Part shown: piece after piece, positions 1 to 9,861 of the stretch
Position numbering within the stretch: the first letter of the stretch is position 1
How the letters are laid out: each line of letters starts with the position of its first letter
Assembly: GCA_036426205.1 (NCBI GenBank)
Contig: WSYH01000270.1
Span: 1-64,000, forward strand
Source of the DNA: Ascaphus truei
Taxonomy: Eukaryota; Chordata; Amphibia; Anura; Ascaphidae
Direction: 5' to 3'
DNA: 64,000 nucleotides
Program-made: the position numbers and the translations under genes
The notes under the pieces: model-generated
What the model saw: only the letters and a program-made list of their open reading frames with translations
Database searches by the model: none
What the model was told of the DNA's origin: nothing

Positions 1-281
1 CAGACAGCACTCACAACCCACGCGCCACCCGCCGCCTCACACCCTAGCAGGACACACGCCTCACATTTTTACATCACTTATAGCACCAAAATATACATTG
101 TACTGTGGTGTGTTTACAATAAACCATTTTTATACAACATCGTATTACATTTTCTTCCATCTTTCTTTTCAATATTATTATCCAACCTTTACAACAAACA
201 GTCACCTATTGTTCCACCATTTATAAATAATACTACCTATTACGCATTTACATCCCGGGCAACGCCGGGTCTCTCAGCTAG
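1..281 (+). mobile_element. Helitron 3' end
   Basis: The segment ends in a GC hairpin at 254-269 (stem CCCGG/CCGGG), followed 8 bases later by CTAG at 278-281 and then a T. This is the classic Helitron 3' terminus (hairpin plus CTRR, inserted next to T). The AT-rich upstream part has no ORF. It lies in an intron of sspo. The left boundary is outside the window. Confidence 0.65.
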
Positions 282-370
282 TATATATATATACAGTATA
301 TATATATATATACAGTATATATATATATATATATAAATAAATATATATATATATAAATATATATAAATAA
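282..370. repeat. AT dinucleotide-rich microsatellite
   Basis: TA repeats interrupted by cagt and aaat, directly abutting the Helitron end. Confidence 0.8.
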
Positions 371-565
371 CGGAAATAGCCGTGTTAGTCCAGTGTTATA
401 GTCAAAAAGGTCTGTTGGCAATCCCATTAGGCAAAAAAAGTTGGTGGCGCTTGTCCCATGAGAATAATATAAATATACGATACCGCATAAATCCGGAAAT
501 CAAAAGACAGCACACAACGTGTCGAAGTATAAAAGGTGTATTAGTGAAAATAGTACATCATAAAA

Positions 566-606
566 CCAATGTTTAGGTCCACGTAAAAGGGACCTTCCTC
601 AGGGCG
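566..606 (-). other. degenerate hammerhead-like motif
   Basis: Read on the minus strand: CTGAGGA, a 6-bp helix (AGGTCC/GGACCT) with a loop, then TAAAC. The expected GAAAC lacks its G, so catalysis is unlikely. It sits in a repeat of about 250 bp (roughly 400-660) of the kind that carries such motifs elsewhere in this window. Confidence 0.4.
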
Positions 607-689
607 ATGTATGTACAGGGCTGCCCTCACCTTGACAAAGTAAATAAAGGAGTATGCTGCACACCACAATGAAAAAAAAAATATATATA

Positions 690-845
690 CAGTGGTCGAC
701 AAATCACCAAAAAATCTACTCGCCAAACAAAAAAATCTACTCGCCACCTAGTACCACACGTGTGCTGCTTGGGCCAATAGGAACTCGCCACGATGTTAAA
801 TCCACTCGCCAGGGGCGTGCAAATGTATAGGTTTGTCGAACACTG
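690..845. mobile_element. Short MITE with TA target duplication
   Basis: Inverted ends CAGTGGTCGACAAATC and, at the right, GGTTTGTCGAACACTG, flanked by TA on both sides (688-689 and 846-847). It is non-coding and 156 bp long. TA duplication with CAG...CTG ends fits the Tc1/mariner-pogo (Tigger) superfamily. Confidence 0.6.
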
Positions 846-944
846 TATATATATATATATATACAGTACAGTCTACTGGTGCTGCTGGTTCAAGGAGTAT
901 CTGTCAGAGTAATTCATGGGCAATACTCAGGAAAAGAAGGATCC

Positions 945-1052
945 AACGCTCTACGGTTTTGATTATAATGCTAATTTATTTGTGCCACACAACGTTTCGA
1001 CCTAAATAGGTCTTTCTCAAGTGACTAGGCATAATCAAAACCGTAGAGCGTT
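945..1052. repeat. Fold-back enclosing a hammerhead-like motif
   Basis: Arms 945-971 and 1029-1052 are inverted copies of each other with a small indel. The loop holds a hammerhead-like motif read on the minus strand (986-1020): TTGAGAA, a 6-bp helix GACCTA/TAGGTC, GAAAC. A second, direct-strand motif follows at 1061-1100: TTGACAA, helix GGCAG/CTGCC, GAAAC. Both cores deviate from CTGANGA, so activity is doubtful. Confidence 0.5.
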
Positions 1053-1446
1053 AGACAAAGCTTGACAAAGGCAGGATTAATCTGCCGAAACGTTGGTTTC
1101 TTGGCACAATAAATATCTTTTGATTATGACCGTGTGTCTGCATCTCCCTGTTTACCTACTGGGTTCCCTTCCGAAGCATGGACCCCCGCAGCGCCATCGC
1201 GGCCGCCGCTGTCTCCGGCAGTCCATACTTTTGCTTCTTTGACCGCGGCGCCAGAGACAGCGAGTCTTACTGTATCTGAAAGGGACACAACATTATCACT
1301 GCGCGCTTTTACACATTGACGCAAAGCGACACAAAATGATGCAATGTGCACCTGTTTCTGGAGCGCGACTCCAGTTTCCGACTCTTGATACATATCCCCC
1401 AAATTTTCCTATGTCCAGTAATCCTGCCCCACGTTTGTCTCTGCAG

Positions 1447-1683
1447 GGGAAGCGTCTCTGAGTGAGTGGTCGGAGTGGTCCCCCTGCAGCCCCTGTCTTC
1501 CCTCCTCTTTTCTGCACCTCCTGCTTCGGAATGGCACGTCGGTGCCTCCCATCGCCTCGGTACAGCGCCGGCACAGGGTGTGCCTGAACGCTCACACTGG
1601 CTTCCCGTGGAGCGGCGCCCCATCTGCTTGTTCAGGGGAACGGATGCAGGAGTGGCTGTGCCCTGATAAGGGGATCTGTGAAG
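1447..1683 (+). CDS. sspo: sspo exon: atypical TSP1 repeat
   Basis: Phase 1 at both ends, 237 bp. The product begins GEASLSEWSEWSPCSPC, giving the WSEW tryptophan motif and the first cysteines of a thrombospondin type 1 repeat. It then has a longer, less conserved middle and ends in CLNAHTG...CSGERMQEWLCPDKGICE. It lacks the usual CSxTCG O-fucosylation site, having CSPC instead. This irregular TSP1 type also occurs in other SCO-spondins as I remember the family. The acceptor is ctctgcag and the donor AG/GTACAT. An upstream exon must supply the first base of the first codon. Confidence 0.85.
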
Positions 1684-2300
1684 GTACATGACTTGTTTAC
1701 GCCTTGTTGGGCCAGCAATAGGGTGACCATATTTTTCCCGGGACAAATGTTACGCATGCGCGAGCATCAACCGCGCATGTGCAAATGGTGAGCACCAACG
1801 GCGCAAGCGTGAATTGCGAGTGCCGATTGCACATGCGCGGCAGGCAAATGACGATTGTGGGATATTTAGATAGATTTCGGGATAGAGGGCAAAAAAAATG
1901 GGACTATCCCAGCTAAACCGCAACATCACAAAGTGTTACCTTCTTGGCTGCAAAAAGGGTTAAAATTCAAGAAACAGCCACATGAATTTTAATACTTGAG
2001 TTGCAGAGTCTTTAACACCTAATACCCTAAACTCTGGAAGTTGTGTCTATGGGAACCCATCTCGCGTTTCACTTCTCCCCGTGTTTTATTGTCCTGGTTT
2101 CATGCTGTGGTGATGTACAATGTGTGTTTCTAATCGGTAAAAAATTAAAAGAAATCAGGAAACAGGACCAAACCGGAAATGCTGGGTTTAAATAAAATAA
2201 GCAATGCTAAGCCTTAACTTCTGATTGTAATATAGGAGTTGGGTTACTATAAGATATACCCCTCAATGGGACCAGTGGAAGAGGGTGGGTGTTTTCATTA
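1684..2300. other. Intron: possible degenerate MITE only
   Basis: Between about 1718 and 1915 a stretch starts with tagggtgaccatattttt and ends with aaatgggactatccc, weakly complementary ends as in old hAT-type MITEs. Nothing else recognised. Confidence 0.3.
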
Positions 2301-2631
2301 CAGGCATACCCCGGTTTAAGGACACTCGCTTTAAGTACACTCGCGAGTAAGGACATATCGTCCCATAGGCAAACGGCAGCTCACGCATGCGCCTGTCAGC
2401 ACGTCCTGAACAGCAATACCGGCTCCCTACCTGTACCGAAGCTGTGCGCAAGCGGGGAGACTACAGAGCCTGTTACACATGCGTTATTTACATCAGTTAT
2501 GCGTGGATATGACGATTGCAGTACAGTACATGCATCGATAAGTGGGAAAAAGTAGTGCTTCACTTTAAGTACATTTTCGCTTTACATACCTGCTCCAGTC
2601 CCAATGCGTACGTTAATGCGGGGTATGCCTG
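2301..2631. mobile_element. Tigger/pogo-type MITE, copy 1
   Basis: 331 bp with inverted ends CAGGCATACCCCG and CGGGGTATGCCTG, flanked by TA (2299-2300, 2632-2633). The termini closely resemble those of pogo-family Tigger transposons. It is non-coding and nearly identical to the copy at 4852-5183. Confidence 0.8.
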
Positions 2632-2633
2632 TA

Positions 2634-3658
2634 CTAGTCCTGTTTGAAACGCCAAAATCCTTGAACATTTTAGGCACAGGGTTGTTGCAATAGACGTTAA
2701 TGTTTATTATCAGGATTAGATGCATTGTCCTTCATGTAACATTTTTGTCATTAGTTATAATTAAATATACAAAGCAGATAAAAAGTAATAACAGCTGTGG
2801 GCACTCGGACAGCTGGAGTGGTGATATCGTTGTGCAATTAAAAATAAACATCTAATAAATGTCCGTTAAAATAATTGGAGATGACCAAGCGAGGCCTAGC
2901 AAAAAATAACCCCCACATGAAGTGACTGTGGTACAGTATATCTCATGTACCTGTCCCAGAGCAGCACGTACTCACCAGCTGAGGCTGAGCAAGTGTTTCT
3001 TTATGTGCATTATTTATAAGGCGTTAATATACTGCACAATATACTGTAGAGTAGCATGTGAAAAGAGATGTAAAATCCCATTACACATCTTAACCAGTGA
3101 ACAACCAGACACGATGTTCTGCCGGGTACGATACACGCGGTGGTTTTATTTGCTGAACAAGGGAACACAATTTTACCATTTGCACAGAGCCGTCTGCTAG
3201 CGATATGAATAACATAAGCAATATAAATAATGGGATATAACCCAGGGCCCGATATGCATCTCCTTAGTGAGTTATTTGCATCAATAAGCAGGTTCTGGGA
3301 GTCGTATTCGTCCTGAAGAAGTGCAGATTCATTGCAGGTTGTGATAACTTTTACGTGACCAACACGTTCTCTATGTAGAGAGCTTACAAGACCTCGCACT
3401 GACACACTTAGGGAAGAGACCTGTGAGGTTTGGTAAGCTCTGTACTCTTTAATTCTATCTATGAGGAACACCAACGTTGGTCCCATAAAATGTCCCAACC
3501 TGCAACAAATCGATCAATAAATAATAAATATAATGACACAATCAGTGCGGGAGTCATTATAAGAGTAAGAACTCTACAAGTACCGTACTGCGTGGGAAGG
3601 GATTTACACGTAAAATATACTCGGTATTGATTTATGGCATTCTTGCCTTCTGCCTTAG
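2634..3658. other. Intron, nothing recognised
   Basis: AT-rich unique-looking sequence. The small ORFs here show no domain-like composition. Confidence 0.5.
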
Positions 3659-3820
3659 ACCTGTGTGTGTGGAGTGAGTGGGGAGAGTGGAGCCCCTGCA
3701 GAGAGCCCTGCAGTGGAGGGTTTCGTGTTCGATGGCGCCACGTGCATCACCCGGCGGGGGGTAAAGTGTGCCAGGGGCCGAGGTTCCAGTCTGAGAGCTG
3801 TAACACAGCAGCGTGCCCAG
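3659..3820 (+). CDS. sspo: sspo exon: TSP1 repeat
   Basis: 162 bp, phase 1-1, encoding one whole thrombospondin type 1 repeat. It starts DLCVWSEWGEWSPC, with three tryptophans spaced for C-mannosylation (WxxWxxW), and ends SESCNTAACPG. The cysteine pattern is complete. The second motif reads CREPCSGG, so the usual O-fucosylated Ser/Thr before CG is replaced. Acceptor gccttag, donor cccag/gtaact. It joins in phase to the TIL exon 145 bp downstream. Confidence 0.92.
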
Positions 3821-3965
3821 GTAACTGTCCTCTCCCGGGGAAATGTCATGTCCAGCGCTAAGGGTGAGAAGATATAAACCCACTAATGTTCTGAGATCTT
3901 CCAACCAGTGCTTCACGATCTCTGTCTTGGTTATACATCAGCCATCCTTGTTTCCGTCCTCTCAG

Positions 3966-4082
3966 GAGAGGACTGTGAGGACCGCGGGAAGGCCTTCAAG
4001 GCATCCTGTGCCAACCAGTGCCCCCGCGCCTGTACAGATCTGTGGGAGCATGTGGAGTGTCTTCAGGGACAGTGCAGGACAG
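3966..4082 (+). CDS. sspo: sspo exon: TIL domain, first half
   Basis: 117 bp, phase 1-1. It encodes EDCEDRGKAFKASCANQC followed by PRACTDLWEHVECLQGQCRTG. The spacing of cysteines (C-x9-C-x3-C-x3-C, then C...C) is that of a trypsin-inhibitor-like (TIL) cysteine-rich domain, the module that regularly follows TSP1 in SCO-spondin. The domain is completed in the next exon. Acceptor cctctcag, donor acag/gtaacc. Confidence 0.9.
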
Positions 4083-4280
4083 GTAACCTCCATGATTACA
4101 GTTACAAGACCGCATCCTCTTTCCAAAGCAAGAAACCTAGCACATGAAAGTCTAGATTAAAGAGGAACAAAGTTGAACAGAAAAATGTGGTGTTGCTTTT
4201 GTCTGTAATTGACCCAGCATGCCTTAATTGGACTTCCATAATGACAACGTCAGCTTCACACTGACCTCTAACCTGTTTAG

Positions 4281-4419
4281 GCTGCCGGTGTCCAGAGGGA
4301 TGGCTCCTGCAGGACAAGAAGTGCGTGCCGATCTCAGACTGTAGATGTGGTCTCCCAACGGCTAATATTACCTTAGAGTTTGATGCTGGGGACACTGTAC
4401 CTGTAGAGTGCAATAATTG
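4281..4419 (+). CDS. sspo: sspo exon: TIL end plus VWC-like start
   Basis: 139 bp, phase 1 in and 2 out. The start GCRCPEGWLLQDKKCVPISD is the typical C-terminal half of a TIL domain (CxCPEG...CVP...CxC). It runs into CGLPTANITLEFDAGDTV and then ECNNC, a short VWC-like segment ending in the NxC(T)C border. The donor ttg/gtaggt splits a TGC cysteine codon, exactly as in the paralogous exon at 9559-9710. Confidence 0.9.
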
Positions 4420-4645
4420 GTAGGTTTCCACATTCTTTACCCTGAGGTGGCTGAAGGTCTGTTCTTACTCTGGTGAAAGAATTGCTGTTTCTCTGACGTC
4501 TCTGCAGTTAATTTAAATTAATGTTGCATTGAAATGCCAAACATTCAGAGAAGATGCACGTGGATGCTTCCCCTACAGAGACTGTGACATCACACGTGTT
4601 GTAACAAAAACTCTTCCAACGGAGTCTCGGTCTCTTTGTTTCCAG

Positions 4646-4848
4646 CACCTGTGACAATGGTACATTTAGGTGCACCGACTTGCAATGCCCATCCTATGGG
4701 CTCTGGACTGACTGGGGTCCCTGTTCTGTGAGCTGTGGAGGGGGGCACAGGCAGAGGAACCGCACCTGTTCACAGAGAGACCCTAACGGAGCGCCCTGTG
4801 GCAGCGAGACGCTGGAGGTGGAGGAGTGTGACAACCAACCCTGCCCAG
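4646..4848 (+). CDS. sspo: sspo exon: VWC-like end plus TSP1 repeat
   Basis: 203 bp, phase 2 in and 1 out. The beginning, CTCDNGTFRCTDLQC, closes the VWC-like segment. The rest is a full TSP1 repeat with YGLWTDWGPCSVSCGGG: the WxxW motif and a CSVSCG site suitable for O-fucosylation. It ends EECDNQPCPG. The donor GTACAG is partly formed by the Tigger-type MITE inserted at intron positions +2/+3 (4850-4851 is its TA target site). The GT itself is preserved by the target duplication. Confidence 0.9.
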
Positions 4849-4851
4849 GTA

Positions 4852-5183
4852 CAGGCATACCCCGCTTTAAGTACACTCACTTTAAGTACACTCGCGAGTA
4901 AGTACATATCGCCCCAATAGGCAAACGGCAGCTCACGCATGCGCCTGTCATCATGTCCTGAACAGCAATACCGGCTCCCTACCTGTACCGAAGCTGTGCG
5001 CAAGCGGGGAGACTATAGAGCCTGTTAGAAAAGCGTTATTTAAATCAGTTATGCACGTATATAACGATTGCAGTACAGTGCATGCATCTATAAGTGGGAA
5101 AAGGTAGTGCTTCACTTTAAGTACATTTTCGCTTTACATACATGCTCCGGTCCCATTGCGTACGTTAATGCGGGGTATGCCTG
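4852..5183. mobile_element. Tigger/pogo-type MITE, copy 2, at a splice donor
   Basis: 332 bp, same family as 2301-2631, with ends CAGGCATACCCCG / CGGGGTATGCCTG and TA duplications at 4850-4851 and 5184-5185. It begins three bases downstream of an sspo exon, so the exon's donor is read into the transposon end. Confidence 0.85.
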
Positions 5184-5233
5184 TACTGCACTTACTTATC
5201 TTATAAACAGACAGAGCCTGGGATTTATATATT

Positions 5234-5499
5234 TATTTACATTTATAGTAGATAGTGAAGAACAATAGGCACTCCGTCTGGTTAAATCAATGATGCGGGT
5301 GCAAATCCTGTATGTTACAAATAGGCAATACAATGCCGTTTGAAGACGAATATCAGAGGCAGCACTCCAGGTAAGTAGTCAAAAGAATATTGTATTAACA
5401 AGATGTCTTGTTAATACAATATTCTTTTGACTACTTACCTGGAGTGCTGCCTCTGATATTCGTCTTCAAACGGCATTGTATTGCCTATTTACATTTATA
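5234..5499. mobile_element. Insertion with 14-bp target duplication containing a near-perfect palindrome
   Basis: TATTTACATTTATA occurs at 5234-5247 and again at 5486-5499, bracketing a 238-bp insert. Within it, 5319-5403 and 5406-5490 are perfect inverted copies (85 bp each) separated by 2 bases. Long target duplication and an inverted end are seen for Penelope-type insertions. No ORF. Directly downstream, a 27-bp stretch with ccatgatataataaacactgcatgcac is present twice (about 5510-5592). Confidence 0.6.
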
Positions 5500-5743
5500 A
5501 ATAGATAGCCCATGATATAATAAACACTGCATGCACTGGTATAGTATGTTATAAACACACAGCCCATGATATAATAAACACTGCATGCACAGATACTGTA
5601 TGTTATAAACAAATTGTATAGCTGCCCAGCTTCACAAACCTTTAGTGGGGTTAATATATAACCCTCTTGAGCCCATTAATGAGTACATTTTTACAGATGT
5701 GGGAAGAGTCTGCAATCTAATAATTGCTATGATTATCCGCCAG

Positions 5744-5914
5744 CTGGCTGTGTGCTGAGCGAGTGGTCGGAGTGGAGTGAGTGCAGCATGAGCTGCGGAG
5801 GAGGCGTAACTGAGAGGAACAGAACCGTCCTGGTGCCAGCCCATACTGGAGGGCAGCCATGTCCCACCCTGCTCGTCCTCCACAGAACCTGCAACACCCA
5901 CAACTGCACTCCAG
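5744..5914 (+). CDS. sspo: sspo exon: TSP1 repeat
   Basis: 171 bp, phase 1-1, one complete TSP1 repeat: AGCVLSEWSEWSECSMSC, then GGGVTERNRT (a possible N-glycosylation site NRT), and HRTCNTHNCTPG at the end. I chose the acceptor ccgccag at 5741-5743 because it is the only one giving the correct phase and the same N-terminal border as the other TSP1 exons. The stronger-looking acceptor ttttacag at 5696 would shift the frame and stop within 60 bases. Donor ccag/gtacaa. Confidence 0.88.
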
Positions 5915-6077
5915 GTACAAAGCCAATTTGATTTAGTCCCATGAAAAGAACGGTCGTTATTCTAAATCATATGCAAACGAGCTCATTACCGTCTGTATGA
6001 CATGGAGCGCAGATTCGCTAAACGTCACATTTTAACATGTAAAAAATATTCAAATAAATTATATTTGCATATTTCTC

Positions 6078-6340
6078 AGGTATCTCTGGGGTGTCCCCAG
6101 GTATCTCAGGGATGTCCCCAAGTATCTCTGGGGTGTCCCCAGGTATCTCGGGTGACCCCAGGTATTTCAGGGGTGTGCCCAGATATCTTTGGGGTGTCCC
6201 CAGATATCTCACGGGTGTCCCCAGATATCTCACGGGTGTCCCCAGGTATCTCAGAGGTGTCCCCAGGTATCTCAGGGGTGTCCCCAGGTATTTATGGGGT
6301 GTCCCCAGGTATCTCAGGGGTGTCCCCAGGTATCTCACCA
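6078..6340. repeat. 21-bp minisatellite, about 12 copies
   Basis: Unit close to gtatctcaggggtgtcccca with small variants. Because 21 is a multiple of three, open frames run through it on both strands. They are not genes. Confidence 0.9.
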
Positions 6341-7256
6341 CATGGAGTAAAGGTTAATCTGTTGGGAGGTATATAAAAGGGTGAACTTTCTCTGAAATAA
6401 CGTGATGTGAACGCTACGCTTATGACGGCGGTTACTTCCGCATACACGTTAGTGAATAAGGCGCTAGCGCAGGGAAAGTAATGGCCGTTGCTGTTATAGG
6501 TTACTTCACGCTATTTTCCCTGATTTAAATAGGAATCCAGGCATTTGCGTTACCTGCAAAAATATAGACTGATAAAACAGCTGTTAGCAGAGCACGTCAT
6601 AGAATTAACGGCAAAAATGCTGCAATATTGTATTATTCAACACGTCCTACACAGCGAGGAGATCTTTCTCATAACCGCCTCTTTCATGTGATTATTGGAT
6701 TGTTGTTATTAGTCAATAATCCATCATTGTTGGAGTGAATGTGGCACACATTCCTACACTCCTTTTTGTATTTGCAGAAATGTATTAACCAAGGGATTTC
6801 TTACAGTATATTTAACATGTAGGATCATTTTATAGTTTTGGATTCAAATTTGTAACCCAAATTGCTGTTGCTTTTAAAGCTCCATGAAACTGTATTAAAA
6901 TCTCCCGTCATAATAAAGTTGTCTTTTTCTACAGTGATTGTTGACATGATCGCTAGAACCAGTGCAGCTGCTATGCGCATGCGCTGAAACAGACACCATA
7001 CATCTCATAACATATAGGGGGAGATTCTCTAACTTCTGGGATGGCTTAGCACACTGTGATTCCGCATTAACTATCATTGATTTGAGTGGCAGTAACGCGG
7101 GATCGCGGTGCGGTAATCCATACTGGAGAATAGGGCTAATGAAGTCAAAGGCAAGAATCTGATAGCAGCCCAACTCCTAATAAAAAGAAAGGCTTGAAAC
7201 CCCGGGAGTGTTCATTCCCCTAATGATTTAACGCCATCTTTTCTTTGCTCTTGTAG
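6341..7256. other. Intron, nothing recognised
   Basis: Unique-looking AT-rich sequence up to the acceptor of the next sspo exon. Confidence 0.5.
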
Positions 7257-7384
7257 AATGCCCAGGAGACCAAGTGTACAGCGACTGCGCCAATACCTGT
7301 CCCCACACCTGTGCTGACCTCCAATCCGGAACCGGATGCTTGGATGAGAGCTGTGAGACGGGGTGTTCCTGCCCCCCAGGACAG
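7257..7384 (+). CDS. sspo: sspo exon: TIL domain, first part
   Basis: 128 bp, phase 1 in and 0 out. It encodes ECPGDQVYSDCANTCPHTC followed by ADLQSGTGCLDESC and CSCPPGQ: the TIL pattern with five closely spaced cysteines and the CxCPPG turn. It follows the TSP1 repeat of 5744-5914 and is completed at 9559. Acceptor cttgtag, donor acag/gtgggt. Confidence 0.92.
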
Positions 7385-7526
7385 GTGGGTGACCGGGCAG
7401 TAGGGATACATGAGCTGGGCCATTGCATGTTTGCGTAGAATTGTGAGCACACAACAAACTCTATGTAGCCAGCTCCCACATATGTGTATAGATGTGCAGC
7501 CAAAAGGTTTCTGTTAAAGAGATGTC

Positions 7527-7906
7527 TTAGGCTTCGGCCATGTTCCCTGCTTGCTGGCGGAAGCGCGCTAACGCACGCTCCCTACTGCCGCAATTAGAGC
7601 GGCTTTAGTAGGGGCTCACCTACGCTTCCGCAAGCGCGCGGAAGCGTAGGTCTTAGGGGAATGTAAAATTCCCCCGCTTGCCGGCACGACAGGCCGGTCA
7701 CGTGAGCGGTTCGCCCAATGAGGGCGAACCAGCTCCGTGACGTCACTGGCCCGCCCCCGGCCAGTGACGTGCCCGCCCCCGGCCCGCCCCCTGACGGCCC
7801 CCTGACAGCGCGTGCGGTAAGCAACCGCAAGGCCAGGGAAAGCACCCACTTTCCCTGAGCCACAGCGCGCCTCAGCGAGCAAGCAGGGAGCCTGGCCGAG
7901 ATCTTA
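7527..7906. mobile_element. GC-rich palindromic MITE-like element
   Basis: Imperfect inverted ends: left ttaggcttcggccatgttcc, and right the complement of ...ggagcctggccgag. The tail of the ends, ctgcttgct / agcaagcag, pairs well. Several internal palindromes (for example around 7615-7650 and 7735-7770). The ends resemble those of the element at 12592-12748. Confidence 0.5.
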
Positions 7907-8119
7907 TATTGACAGAAGGTCGTTAGAGTTTTGGCCACCACATATTGTCAATGTACAGAAATGTAAAAACAGTAATAGTAACAGATACAGGATATTATAC
8001 ATGCCATTATAATATCTGCTAACCTCCCCTAATAAAAAGGGTCACCATGGGTTACATGCACTTTGATATATTGGCAGGAAGGGGGCAACAGTATTTTTGT
8101 AAGGTGCCAAGAAGAGACT
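7907..8119. other. Intron, nothing recognised
   Basis: AT-rich, no clear repeat or exon. Confidence 0.4.
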
Positions 8120-8440
8120 CACATCTCAAAGTTGGCAGGGTGAGGTTTCATATCGCAACGTGGGCAAGAAGAGGGCCATATCTCTAAATGGACAGGAAGT
8201 GGGCCATATCTCAAAGTTGGCAGGGTGAGGTTTCATATCGCAACGTGGGCAAGAAGAGGGCCATATCTCTAAATGGACAGGAAGTGGGCCATATCTCAAA
8301 GTTGGCCAGAAGAGGGCCATATCTCAAAGTGGACAGAATGAGAGCCATATCTCAAACTTGGCAAGAAGAGGGCCATATCTCAAAGTGGGCCAGAAGAGAG
8401 CCATATCTCAACTTGGGCAGGAAAAGGGCCATGTCCCTAA
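8120..8440. repeat. Degenerate minisatellite, about 28-bp unit
   Basis: Recurring gggccatatctcaaagtgg with variants (gaag-agg, ggtttcatatcg), about 11 copies, including a longer block of about 95 bp present twice (around 8124-8218 and 8219-8313). Confidence 0.75.
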
Positions 8441-8871
8441 TTCCCTATTTTACTTGTTGTGGAGCCTCTCACTCTTCCCATTATACCATTGAGCAGACTG
8501 GTACAGTAGCTCACCTGGCAGCTGACCTGGTAGTTGTTTTATGTTCTACGGTGTCATAGTTTTACAGAATAATACAGGGGCTAAGAGGAACAGCGGGAGA
8601 GGTTTCACAAGTTATTTGGGGAGATGACCACGGACCCCTAAGATTACCAGCAGCCAGTTTAAAACAAAACCAGACTGATTATCTAAAGATAAACTCTCAA
8701 AATGCAAGATATCCAGCATGTGAATCGGGTTATAGTGCAGATCCTGACTCTCTCTTTGTCATGAAGTGGAACATATTACTCGTTTGGACCATTTTTATTT
8801 CAGTTCATTTGTATGAATTGAGAAGGTGCCTTAAGCTCAGTAATATGACCACAAATCTGCTATGAATGGTG

Positions 8872-9427
8872 CATTATTGTACTGTAGAAAAGAAGATGAC
8901 CAGCGCATCAGAAGCAAATTGAGTCCTTTTCATAAGATATAAGTCTCCGCTTGGACCATACATTATATAGAATATAAAAACAGCATCCCGGGCAGGGGAT
9001 AGGGGACTAGTACCTAGTGCTCTCTAGCACACCAGAATAGTACAAATATTGCCCCTAATAAAGCTGGTAAGAATATGAATCCACAAGAGTAACTCACTGT
9101 ACGGTCCAATTGCGGTTCCAAACGGCGTGCAAATCCACCAAGGGTAGGCAGGAGAAAAAATGGAGAACGGCAGTGCACTGCCAGAAAGACAGGAGGAGGC
9201 TCACAATAAAATGATCCTTTATTCATAACCTGGATACAACACAACCCCTAGAGAGCTCAGCAGTAACACACCTACGCGTTTCGGGCCGTGTGCCTTTTAT
9301 CAAGGTGTATATCCTTTATCAAGGTGTTGTATCCAGGTTATGAATAAAGGATCATTTTATTGCGAGCCTCCTCCTGTCTTTCTGGCAGTGCACTGCCTTT
9401 CTCCATTTTATCATTATTGTACTGTAG
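8872..9427. mobile_element. Fold-back retroinsertion with 16-bp target duplication
   Basis: CATTATTGTACTGTAG is found at 8872-8887 and 9412-9427, enclosing 524 bp. Its right part is an inverted repeat: arms about 9149-9242 and 9324-9410. The loop contains a hammerhead-like motif on the minus strand (9265-9305) with stem I ACACC/GGTGT, TTGATAA, a GC helix, GAAAC and GTA. The catalytic G of CTGANGA is replaced. The arrangement resembles Penelope-derived insertions. Confidence 0.55.
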
Positions 9428-9558
9428 TCAGGAAAGTAAGAGAGCTCACATAGGAAAAGCGCCTCTCAATACGTACCCATGATGAAGGTTGGCCAATCAG
9501 AGATCCCTGTCGTTGCCTCTGCCCAGCTATTTCATAGCAGCTTTTGTTGTACCCGTAG

Positions 9559-9710
9559 GTGCTGCAGGACGGAGGCTGCGTGACCCCAGAGGACTGTAGG
9601 TGCTCCCTTCAGCCAACACCCTATATCCCCTGGGCCGTGAATCTCACCCTAGAAGAGAGGACTAGAGAGTACACCGCCGGCACTGTCTTATACCATCAGT
9701 GTAACAGCTG
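9559..9710 (+). CDS. sspo: sspo exon: TIL end plus VWC-like start
   Basis: 152 bp, phase 0 in and 2 out. VLQDGGCVTPEDCRCSLQP is the C-terminal end of the TIL domain started at 7257. AVNLTLEERTREYTAGTV then LYHQCNSC is the VWC-like segment, with one N-glycosylation sequon (NLT). The donor splits a cysteine codon, as in 4281-4419, showing the module was duplicated as a unit. Acceptor cccgtag, donor agctg/gtaaga. Confidence 0.92.
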
Positions 9711-9814
9711 GTAAGAGTGGGCAGCCTGAGGATTTTGTGTCGTGCCGGCACCGGCATTTCTAATATTCAGAACCACACTTTATAAATATCCTTTTTTTAA
9801 AAAATATTTTACAG

Positions 9815-9861
9815 CATCTGTCATAGGGGAGCGTTTAACTGTACCCAGGACAACTGCGACG
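9815..9861 (+). CDS. sspo: sspo exon: VWC-like end (47-bp microexon)
   Basis: 47 bp, phase 2 in and 1 out. It encodes CICHRGAFNCTQDNCD, the counterpart of the first 15 residues of exon 4646-4848, but on its own exon. The N-C-T sequon could be glycosylated. Acceptor ttttacag preceded by a T/A-rich tract, donor gacg/gtaaga. Missing it would shift the frame, and both neighbours require it. Confidence 0.9.

Noticed and set aside
5697..5743. Extra N-terminal part (RCGKSLQSNNC) of the TSP1 exon using the acceptor at 5696
   Set aside because: The phase does not fit the preceding exon. Using 5744 restores both phase and the usual TSP1 exon border.
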